A stretch of 27,196 bases of DNA from Pelargonium cotyledonis (Eukaryota > Streptophyta > Magnoliopsida > Geraniales > Geraniaceae), in NCBI GenBank assembly GCA_036897625.1, contig JAYMTA010000538.1, positions 1 through 27,196 on the forward strand, written 5' to 3'. The notes beneath the pieces are model-generated. The model made no database searches. It was not told the DNA's origin and worked only from the letters and a program-made list of their open reading frames with translations. The translations under genes and the position numbers were made by a program. Positions 19,101-27,196 of this stretch are shown here, piece by piece. How positions within the stretch are numbered: the stretch's first letter is position 1; each line of letters opens with the position of its first letter.

Positions 19101-22100
19101 CAGAGAACTGGCATTTTACACTTCGACCAGTCATCCCATCTTCACTCTAATTGTAGTTTATCATTTACTCACTCTCTCCACCATAAGTATCCACAGTAAA
19201 AAGTATAATTACAGAATAAATTTAGCTAATTAAAAATTTACTCGAGTCAACTTTCACCACATACTAATATATAGTGTTAAAGGGCACCTTGAAAAGTAAC
19301 TTGAGGCTTCAACATACCTAGTTTAATGTCTGAGTCACAAGGAAAGTTAGATGAGGATGGAGTTTATGTTTTTATGATGACTTTGCTTTAGTGATGCAAA
19401 ATAATTGAGAGGTTCATGTTTGCATCATGTTAAAAGAACAGAATGTTGTTTTAGGGGTCCAAGGTTTTCCCTGATATTTATTATATTATTTTACTAAATA
19501 CTGCAATTTTGTAGCCAAAAGTCATCCAAAATAATAATCTAAATATTTTCTAATTACACAGAAGCCTAAATAATTTATTGGAACCAGTTATTGCAAAGCG
19601 TAGAAGAAACTTTAAAAATACAATCTAAAATAACAACATTCACAAACTGACAAACCACACAAGCACAAGTGCAAGAAATTACAGTATGAGCATGTCTCTA
19701 TATGCAAGCACAATAAGTAGTCAACACCTTCACCATTTTATTAAAATCATAATACAGATACAACTGAATCCAGCAAACGGAGATTAAATTCCTAGAAGCG
19801 ACAGAGAGAAACACTGAGTACTTACATGGATAAGGCGTCTGGGATCTGATCTTCCATTTCCATCCATTTGTCTGCTAAGATGTGCTCGACCCTCTTTCCA
19901 GGCAGAAATAGAATGTGTCTCAAGTTCTTCCTCTGTCAAATTTGATCCATAATTCCCAAGCTGTAATTCAAAGGTTTTACATGTAAATAACACTGTAAAC
20001 AAAGGCATTCAAATTAATAAGACTAAGAAGGCATATTAGTGATCTCATCTCCATTATAAATTTTAAAGAAAAATGCACAAGCATTTAGAACTTCAATTGG
20101 ATTTGACTACTCCTAAGAAAAGCTTAGATGTAGGGGTATGTTCATCATAACAACAAAGGGGCTCAATGGTCAACTCCCTCCGGAGCCAAAAATAGCAAAA
20201 GGAGAGAGAGAGAGAGAGAGAGAGAGAGTAATATTTGCCAGATTCTATCATCAGATTTTCAGAAACATAATATTAATAAGACATTAAATCACATTGTATC
20301 TTAGAACTAGTAAACAAAGTAAACATCATCTTCTGAATAATTCAATTAGACAAGCAAATTATATAATAGAAAACTCAACGAAAAGCAGAACCAATTTTGA
20401 GGAAGCAGAATTCTATTGAAGTGCAAACTTAGCTTTGGTAGGAACAACAGAAATTTAAGTCACACACCTCTCTCAGAATTAGAATGAAGTCCATTGCACT
20501 TAGAACTCCAACAAAGTGAGCCCTATGAAAATCCCATAGCGGAGCAACAGGGATGCCCTGAAATTAGCATGTGTGAAGGAAACAAAATAGCATATTAGGA
20601 TTAAAACAAAAGAACCATATTGCTGTGTGTGTCTGGTTGTCCATGCAAACAGAGACTTCTACCTGCTCATAGAGAATATGGAATGCTTGCTTCACAGGTA
20701 AATTAACATCCAAAGCAATGACCTGCATTCCAGACACAATTGCACCACAACTTTACTAGCTGTTGCACATAAATCAATCAAATCCATCTTTATTTCCATT
20801 TGAATAATTCTTAAAGAAGGGTACAGCATTCAAACCTTGCCTGACTCGGGAAGCAATTCATAAGCAGTATGTGTAGACAAGAATACAGATACACGATGGC
20901 GGGAGACTTCTAGGTCTGCCTCTGACATCCTTGGAACTACTTCCTGCAAAGCAGCACTTGACAACATTATGTATCTTGTAGAGCAAAAATAGGTTGGTAT
21001 AAAAGAAAAATGTGAAAGATGGCATCAGGCATCGCCTATAATGCACTAATATATGCCTTTCAACTGACATCACTCCAAGAAACATATGTAATTAGGTACT
21101 TTTTGAAACAATCCGTACAGTAGAGTTTAAGTATATACCGGACGCGGAAAGACATCACCATCCACATCCATGCCCATGCCGCCAATGAGTGGTTCAGGAC
21201 TGAAAACTTGAGGAACCATATCTGGTTCTCTAGCTAAAAGGATGGTGTTCACAACCCCATAATTTCCACTAACAAAAGGCTGACGCTCATCATGTCTCCA
21301 TTCTCCATCAACATAAAACTTGTACTGCATGAAAACAGAAAAGGAACATCTGAACATCAGGTATATCAAAATGTAAACATATAAAGAGTATCCTGAAGTA
21401 CATACCTATTTCACCAACCTAATTACATATAATGTGTTAATGTTCTCATTTTGTAAAATAATTTTATGTAGGAATGGCAATCTTAGTAAATGCAAAGAAT
21501 CTCTACAGTTTGCAAGCACATGTGATGCAAGAGGGTTCTACATTTTGTTTCTGCAAGAGAGAAGAATTCCCAGAAACAGAAAAATGCAGTTCATAGTTAT
21601 TGATAACAATAAGCAATTTGCGAACCGTTGATATCATTTTCAACTTGATATGGAGTTATTAAAACTAAGTAGGTTTCAACTTTCAAGTTTATTGACTATG
21701 AACTAAATTGCAAAACACAAGCATTGATATTCCCTTGGAAAAGCTGCTAGCCGGTGGGTCATGTCATTGAAAAAATAAAAAGATAAAAATAAAAAATTCT
21801 TGTGACTCACTGTTTTATCTCACATTATATACTAAGGCTTTGAAATAACCAAGGTAAAAGCTTTTTCATTGCACTAATATTGATAAAGACTCCTGCAAAA
21901 TCTTTTTGTGTAGGGCGTAAGCCACCTAACTAAGTTATTAGCCCTATATCCAAAAAAAGGACGGCCCAAGATAGCAAGATCCTCTCATAATAAAATATAA
22001 AAAATGAAAATAAAAACTATAGGTTCACGAATCTTCTATATAGTGTAATCTTCATTATGTTTTTTACAGTAGCAATCAATAATGTATTGGGCCGTCATCC

Positions 22101-23549
22101 TCACTGTATTGGAGAAATATATTCCACAGTGTTAAGACCTCATCAACAAACCCACCTAGTAGTGTAAACATACACATCGAATAAAACTGGCAGAACCATA
22201 AATAGTACAGCTGACATATGTAGTCCTAAGACTAGCAATTCTCCTTAATACAACCCACATATTTTTCTTTCAGATTAAATGCATTGTAATACATGCAGGG
22301 GTCTGCATGTATTTTCATCTATTATCATTCCTTTCTCGCATACAATAAGATCTGTTCTTTCCTAGAATAATAAGGTGTGTACAACAAAGTTATTAATTGC
22401 GCAAGGCACGAAGTATGTTCATTGCCTTGAGCCATCTAAGGTGTGGCGATATGCAAAAGGTGAACTTTCCTGCACCACTTTTGGAGGCACCCGGTGTGTC
22501 AAAGTGCGAGTGAAGTGTGCCCAACGTAATATTAGGTTATGATTGAGATTATTTTATTTCAGGTATTTAATCTTCATCTATTATCATTCCTTTTTTGTGC
22601 AACAGTACCTTTCTCAAATTCAATAAGATCTGTTTTCTTCTAGAATAACAAGGTGTACAACATAGTTATGGTGCAAGCCGCACTGTATCTTTATTGCCTT
22701 AAGCCATCCAAGGTGCGGCGATACACAAAAGGTGAACTTTCCTCCACCATTTGTGGAGGCACATAGTCCGGCAAGGGCGAGTGAAATGTGTCTAACGTAA
22801 TATTAGGTTACCATTGAAACTATTTTATTTTAGGTAACAGCTAAAGCATTAAGTAAGGCCTTTTAAGCCTTTAGAGATATAAAATGGAGGGAAAGTGAAA
22901 TCAGATATACTCATGCAACAAGGCTAAGACGCTAAGTGCAGATAATTTTTGGTATTCATTTCATATTCTTCCTCTCCCTCAAATACAAGAATGATGACTA
23001 CTAGAACTATTATCGATCTCTGCCATTTAACACTGTTGATTACAATTGCATTGGTATCAGACCAAAATCACATTTCTGCCATGATGAATAATAATGGATA
23101 ATAAAACATAAGGTTTCATAAGATTGGACTTATGATAACAATTAGAGTTAATAACCTGGTGATATCCTGGAGTTAAGCTGCAAAGAGCTTGAAATACAGT
23201 AGGACAGCCCTCCACAGGAGACATTGCTATGTGTTCCGCCCACCTGCTCGTATTATTCGCAAAAAGAAACACATGTCATGTATCCAATTTAATTATTGTT
23301 GTCGATATGCAAATAAATATCTACATTAACTAGTCCGAGATGTACAAAGACACACACAATGCATGCAGTAAAACAATGGGTTCATACGTAAGCAAAATGG
23401 CCTATGATTATTGTAGAGTCTCACCTTGTAAAAGAGCCACTGACAAACACCCTCCTTCCTCCATAAGGCCACACGAAACGATATGGGATTAATACGGTTC
23501 CTGAAACCCCACTATTTTCATGCCCAGCATTCTGACCAGAAGCAAACAT
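16126..23549 (-). CDS. SNF4: SNF4-like SnRK1 beta-gamma regulatory subunit
   Basis: Regulatory subunit of the plant SnRK1 (SNF1/AMPK-type) kinase, which senses energy and sugar status; KIN-beta-gamma proteins complement yeast snf4. The joined CDS is 1461 nt, 486 residues, essentially the same length as Arabidopsis SNF4. Residues about 19-103 form an AMPK-type carbohydrate-binding module, with the likely sugar-contact positions W43, K73, W80 and N97 present. Four CBS repeats follow at about 138-218, 262-325, 335-412 and 420-485, in two Bateman pairs. Recognisable blocks are [52 protein letters not shown], and near the end [20 protein letters not shown]. The fusion of module and CBS pairs is the known plant-specific arrangement. 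ATG at 23547-23549 gives the family's [14 protein letters not shown] start. It is convergent with ALY, with about 3.2 kb between the two stop codons. No inactivating change was seen. Confidence 0.96.
17651..18218 (-). other. SNF4: GC-AG intron in SNF4
   Basis: On the - strand the exon ends GTTCAGG|GCAAGT and the next begins after CCTTGCAG with CTGAAGTTAG. This gives [15 protein letters not shown], the conserved sequence. GCAAGT is the strong consensus GC donor. Shifting to the GT 4 nt downstream gives GGC AAC TGA, a stop. Confidence 0.88.
20202..20228. repeat. (GA)n microsatellite in SNF4 intron
   Basis: About 13 GA units within the intron 19961-20467. Confidence 0.95.
22314..22838. repeat. 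Tandem duplication of about 259 bp in SNF4 intron 2
   Basis: Copy 1 (22314-22572) and copy 2 (22573-about 22838) share, in the same order, TTCATCTATTATCATTCCTT, AATAAGATCTGTT, TAGAATAA(T/C)AAGGTGT, GGTGAACTTTCCT(G/C)CACCA, GGAGGCAC and CTAACGTAATATTAGGTTA-type blocks, with scattered substitutions and small indels. The second copy ends near TATTTTATTTTAGGTAACAG. The unit is not recognised as a known family and has no coding capacity. It sits in the 1831-bp intron between the exons encoding ...TPGYHQ and YKFYVDG. Confidence 0.85.
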
Positions 23550-23558
23550 TTTCCACAA

Positions 23559-23944
23559 CTATCAAACCAATCCACAAAGACCCAAATATCAACACTCCCC
23601 AACTCAATTTTTATGGCAGTGAAACCCAGGCAATCACCTAATAACATAAACAACCACAACCCTTCAAACCAATTCAGAAACCATCCAAAAATCCCACCTT
23701 GAAACCAACAATAGGAGGGTCAATCTTTTCTCCATACAACAGAGATCATCCGCAACCAATCAGATAACCCCCCTCAAAGCTGGAACATGCACAGGTAACG
23801 AAATTTGAAACCAAATCGACAAAAACCCAATAACCAATTCACGCAGCCACGCCCTTAATCAGCCCCCAGTATACAATCTCCAGCACACAAAACCGAAAAT
23901 TGAGCCGCAATCTCTTCATGCAACACCCTCCTACTGGTCGGTAC
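23559..23944 (-). other. Probable leader intron of SNF4
   Basis: On the - strand GGCAGCAG|GTACCGACC (donor at 23944) and TTTGATAG|TTGTGGAAAATG (acceptor at 23559) give a 386-bp intron ending 9 nt before the start codon. Plant genes of this type often carry a leader intron. It is inferred from splice-site quality only; other sites are possible. Confidence 0.5.
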
Positions 23945-23999
23945 CTGCTGCCACAAAAGTCAACAAATCAGATGCCCGCGACAAAACCCCAATATTCAT
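23931..23999 (-). other. Upstream ORF 2 in SNF4 leader
   Basis: An ATG at 23997-23999 opens MNIGVLSRASDLLTFVAA. Unspliced it ends GTDQ-stop at 23931. If the leader intron is removed, it continues out of frame through the main ATG and stops about ten codons into the SNF4 CDS, so it overlaps the start. Start context is weak (CTGATGA). Effect on translation is inferred. Confidence 0.35.
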
Positions 24000-24039
24000 C
24001 AGAAAATCAGCCGACTCAGGCAAGCTCAGCTCTGATCTG

Positions 24040-24400
24040 ACCCAGCCACAGGTACGCGAAAAGCCCTAAATCCGGAAGAGAATGTTACGGGTCGATTTTG
24101 GGGGAGAATTGAGATGGAAATTGGAGTCAAAAGGAGTGCCCTAGGAGGAGAAAAAAAGCCCTAATGTTGATAAGCAAGCGAAATGGGTATGTGGCATTGT
24201 TGGATCTTCACTGCTTTTTGTGGCCTCTCAGCGAAAGAAGAATCTAACGAAGAAGACAGAGGGAGACCACAAAAGTGTTAAATGAAAATGAAACGGGCCA
24301 AATTAACAATAATCAATAGTTGCTGCCTTCAAATTCTAATTATTTTCTATCATCAAATATTTACTAAATGGTCCTCCTACTACCTCAATTTTTCCAGTTA
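24040..24400 (-). promoter_or_regulatory. SNF4 leader and core promoter region
   Basis: On the - strand this reads as a CT-rich leader (GGTCTCCCTCTGTCTTCTTC near 24270) with two AAGCCCTAA-type motifs on the + strand (about 24064 and 24155). These resemble the telobox-like elements common in plant housekeeping 5' regions. I see no clear TATA box; the promoter may be TATA-less. Confidence 0.4.
24141..24197 (-). other. Upstream ORF 1 in SNF4 leader
   Basis: An ATG at 24195-24197 begins an 18-residue frame (MPHTHFACLSTLGLFFSS) ending TAG at 24141. It counts only if transcription starts upstream of 24197, which the CT-rich leader-like stretch to about 24275 makes likely. Confidence 0.3.
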
Positions 24401-25080
24401 TTAACAAATATTTATAGAGTTTTCTTTTTTAACCTCATTTCCAACCAAATCCCATAACCTATTAGCTTCTCAATAGTTTTGTGAGTTAGAAAACAAATAT
24501 TTCATATATTTTAGATTATGGAATAAAATTTGAAAATTTCACTACTAACTAAAATGTTTTCAAATAATCTCATCCCAAATGTTACATTCTTTTTATACAT
24601 CAATTGTCAATATAAAATAATAACAATCGTAATTCAACATATAGTAATAATAATTTTGAGTCTAAATAATTAGACGTAATATTTTCATTTCTTAATCATA
24701 ATTCGTTATTATTTTTTCTGTTAAAAAGTGTGTAATCTGTTTAAGCTCTAACAGTTTAACGTATAATAAAATGTTGTAATTGAAGGAAGATGTTTTCATT
24801 AAAAATTAGGGAGAATATGGAAAATTCAAAAACTTAACATGGAGAAAGAAGATTTTATCTATCAATGATATTTTTTATAAAGATTCAAGCAAACTATTTA
24901 TGAACAATGCTTATTAAGATTTGACTAGTTTGTTTCTATTTATATATTTATTTATTTTCATTTAATGATGATTTTAATAAATTTTATTTGTTTGTGAAAA
25001 ATATAGAGAATTTTTGTTTGCAAATGGTTTCCAAAAATAGCAGAGATGGAAATACACTACTAAACATAAGTTCCATCAAA
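24401..25080. other. AT-rich intergenic DNA, nothing recognised
   Basis: Very AT-rich, with many stops in every frame. No gene, RNA or paired repeat termini were seen. Confidence 0.5.
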
Positions 25081-25143
25081 AGGTGGGTCCCACCTGGGCA
25101 GATGGGTCTGGATTGACCGTGATTCCCGGGCAGGCCCCACGGT
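25081..25143. promoter_or_regulatory. TCP-site-like palindrome cluster
   Basis: AGGTGGGTCCCACCT at 25081-25095 is a palindrome around one central base and contains GTGGGTCCCAC, which holds GGNCCCAC / GTGGNCCC TCP-factor consensus sites on both strands. A further GGCCCCAC occurs at about 25134-25141. This GC-rich island stands out in AT-rich DNA about 850 bp upstream of the SNF4 leader. Role unproven. Confidence 0.35.
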
Positions 25144-25440
25144 AAGGGATGGATGCTCCCATCACTCCCTTTACATTTATTCTAAAATTACCCTCTTTTT
25201 TTGCGGATATTTACGAAACCACCACCCTGACTCGTTTTGTCCCCTACCAAATATTTGGTTTTACCATGACAGTTCAAGTTTACAAGTGTAAAGTAAGCGA
25301 ATCGCGGTTCTAGTTTTATGAAATTTGTTGAACAACGCCAACAAATTGTTTCTTGCTAAGACAATGAGAAAAAAGAGTGTCAATTGGTTATATTTTTAGG
25401 GAACGAGTTTAGAGTAGAAGGAGAATATACGAGTACATAT

Positions 25441-25493
25441 TTTGTTGGATCTTAATCGCATTTGTTTTTTGTTGGATCTTAATCGCATTTGTT
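25441..25493. repeat. Perfect tandem duplication, 26-bp unit, 27-bp period
   Basis: The segment 25441-25466 is repeated exactly at 25468-25493, with one base between. Its core is GTTGGATCTTAATCGCATTT. Two identical copies suggest a recent duplication. Confidence 0.9.
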
Positions 25494-25559
25494 GCAACCT
25501 TTCGAAGGTTTCTTCAAATTTTCAAGGCGTTTATCGTTATCATCAACAACCTTCTCATT

Positions 25560-25730
25560 TCTACAAGACGTTTTGAGAATTAAAAAAACAGATGCACGAG
25601 GAATTTTTTATACAAGTACAACCATATACACATACGTTACTCGCACATATTGTACCCATGCTCTCGAGAAGTCTCGAATTCGAGATCTCAAACATAGAGC
25701 GCGATATTCTTACCGCTTGGCCAAATGGGC
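25560..25730 (-). mobile_element. tRNA-derived SINE-like fragment
   Basis: On the - strand, TGGCCAAGCGG at about 25723-25713 matches the RNA polymerase III box A (TRGCNNARYGG). AATTCGAGACT at about 25679-25669 partly matches box B (GGTTCGANNCC), 33-35 bp further on, as in a tRNA head. The following sequence is unrelated to tRNA and ends in a T7 run near 25577-25583. No clear target duplication was found. It could also be a tRNA pseudogene. Confidence 0.4.
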
Positions 25731-25743
25731 ATCAACAAAATAA

Positions 25744-27196
25744 TGTTGGAGGGATAGAAGATTCTTAAGGGTTGTTGTGCAATGTTGGGGTAGATGGTCG
25801 GGGCACAGTTGTTGGCTCGTGTATAGCAAGTGGTTGATTACACTTGTTCTTTCAAAAAAAAAATTTTGGATTGTGTCAGTGCATGCTTGGCCCAAATTCA
25901 AGGATGAGATATAAAAGAAAGGAAAAATGGGCTTGTTATTGGGCTTGATTTGGAACAAGAGAGTATGGGAAATAGTGCGGTGCCCCAAAGGAACCAAATG
26001 AAGACACAAGAAAATAAATAACTTACTAAACATGATATATTACAAAAATGACCATATAAAATGGTAAAACCACATTAAAAACTAATAATTAGACATGATA
26101 AAAATACAACACAAAAAGGATCAAAAGAACATCATGAGAGAAGTGAAAAGAAAATGATCCTATATTGATTTTTATTTTAGTCATGATAAGTAATTTAACT
26201 AAAAAGAATTTTATTAAAAGTTTAGAGATACTTGTAGTTCGACGGGTGTCAACAAACACTATGTGATTTGAATATCGAATTTCAAATAAATAACTATTAA
26301 AATGAAAGAAATGAAAAGAAGAAAAACCTATAGGATAGTTGAAGAGCTCGAATAAAAATGATAATCCGAAAATAGTGGTGTAATTGACAACACAGACTAC
26401 ATGAGTGAGAATAACGCTTGCATTCGATCTCCAGTTAACAAAACTTTGGGGAGATGAATGAACTTTAAATGTGACTTACCATCAAATGAAAACTAGTCTG
26501 ATTGTGACAAAACGGTTGTGTCAACTATGAATTTACGGGCCGATCAGAAACTCTGTGGTACAAAACGGAAGAAAAAGAATGACAAGCTCAAAAAGAGCAG
26601 GAGCCCAAGAAGCCCATATCCGTCACTTCTGGCCCAGCTCGTTCAAAAGATTGCAGGAAATTCAAAATTCAAATGAAAGTGAAGCCCATTTTTACTTCTT
26701 TAATTATTATATTTGCTGGAAAATCAGTAAAAACTTCAATTTAGTATCTGAACATTCTCCTGTAGACTCAATTTAAACATTGAAATTTGTTTGGACATAA
26801 AATGCACAAAATAGTCATTGTCGTCAGTAGCGTCAGTTTAGTTGCAATAGATGACTCATATGATCATCACAGGACCCGACACATCAATAAAATAATTGAA
26901 CAACAATAATTATTTATTATATTTTAAATTTTACGTTAAACCACTTGAAGGATAAACTGACGACATCTACGACATTTTAAAATTCAAGTACATCATACAT
27001 CGAACAAAAATCAAGAATTAAACTAGATCACCGAATCATATATTTTACCTAGAAACTAAAGTTGATAAAATAAAAAGGTAGAGGTTGAAAGAATGGAAAG
27101 ATGAATAGACAAATATTTTGATGAAAACATGAAAACTTGGTGCAACACATGTCAGTTTGTAACTTAAACATGCTATTATATTATTTTATCTTTGTA
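25744..27196. other. Intergenic DNA, no gene recognised
   Basis: AT-rich. The open frames present (such as - strand 25710-26033 and + strand 26555-26776) have no recognisable domains or splice context. The only structure seen is the inverted repeat at 26819-26974. Confidence 0.5.
26819..26974. repeat. Short imperfect inverted repeat
   Basis: TGTCGTCAGTAGCGTCAGTT(TA) at 26819-26840 pairs with 26953-26974, which reverse-complemented reads TGTCGTAGATGTCGTCAGTT(TA); 17 of 22 positions agree. The spacer is about 112 bp. It may be a remnant of a small TIR element; flanking duplications were not clear. Confidence 0.4.

Larger units (their letters stand above)
16126..23549 (-). other. SNF4: Exon map of SNF4 (13 coding exons)
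   Basis: In transcript order on the - strand: 23549-23425, 23243-23156, 21324-21139, 20943-20836, 20722-20663, 20557-20468, 19960-19826, 18605-18461, 18392-18219, 17650-17587, 17497-17428, 16424-16307, 16223-16126. All introns are GT-AG except 18218-17651 (GC-AG). At the exon ending at 18461 two overlapping donors exist (ATGTAG|GTATTT and AT|GTAGGT); only the latter keeps the frame ([12 protein letters not shown]). The long introns 16425-17427, 18606-19825, 19961-20467 and 21325-23155 are AT-rich. Apart from the repeats listed separately I see nothing in them. Confidence 0.9.

Noticed and set aside
25710-26033. 107-codon open frame on the - strand
   Set aside because: No family resemblance or splice context; it begins in unremarkable AT-rich DNA and runs into the SINE-like box A region.
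1-27196. CRISPR arrays, operons, phage or bacterial defence systems
   Set aside because: The window is plant nuclear DNA with spliced genes; no regularly spaced identical repeats or prokaryotic gene layout were seen.

Overview
This window is nuclear DNA from a flowering plant, most likely a eudicot. The genes have many short exons split by AT-rich introns, introns lie in both 5' leaders, CT/GA microsatellites are common, and small non-autonomous DNA transposons sit in introns and between genes. The two proteins that can be reconstructed are plant-type. I cannot name the species from the sequence.

Layout: 1-840 is upstream DNA ending in the promoter of gene 1. Gene 1 (+ strand, CDS 1700-12897) is split into 19 coding exons plus a non-coding first exon. 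It encodes a protein of about 1173 residues of the ALWAYS EARLY / LIN-9 family: a SANT/Myb domain, a DIRP domain, a Tudor-like segment and a C-terminal coiled coil. 12898-16125 is the region between two convergent genes. It holds a complete non-autonomous TIR transposon of about 1 kb (13997-15034) with a matching 7-bp target-site duplication. Gene 2 (- strand, CDS 23549 down to 16126) has 13 coding exons plus a probable leader intron. It encodes a 486-residue SNF4-like protein (plant SnRK1 beta-gamma subunit): an N-terminal AMPK-type carbohydrate-binding module followed by four CBS repeats. 24300-27196 is AT-rich upstream DNA with a TCP-site-like palindrome, a short tandem duplication and a tRNA-derived SINE-like fragment, and I see no gene in it.

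Both gene models were built by hand. Every exon joins in frame, and the totals (3522 and 1461 nt) are whole codon numbers. Each gene needs exactly one GC-AG intron; in both cases the nearest GT donor, 4 nt downstream, would create an immediate stop.

The two genes are not known to act together. ALY is a MuvB/DREAM-type cell-cycle and transcription factor; SNF4 is the regulatory subunit of the energy-sensing SnRK1 kinase. The points most worth a second look are a consensus E2F site in the ALY promoter, upstream ORFs in both leaders, the paired GC-AG introns, and several MITE/TIR insertions. I found no evidence of a novel multi-gene system.
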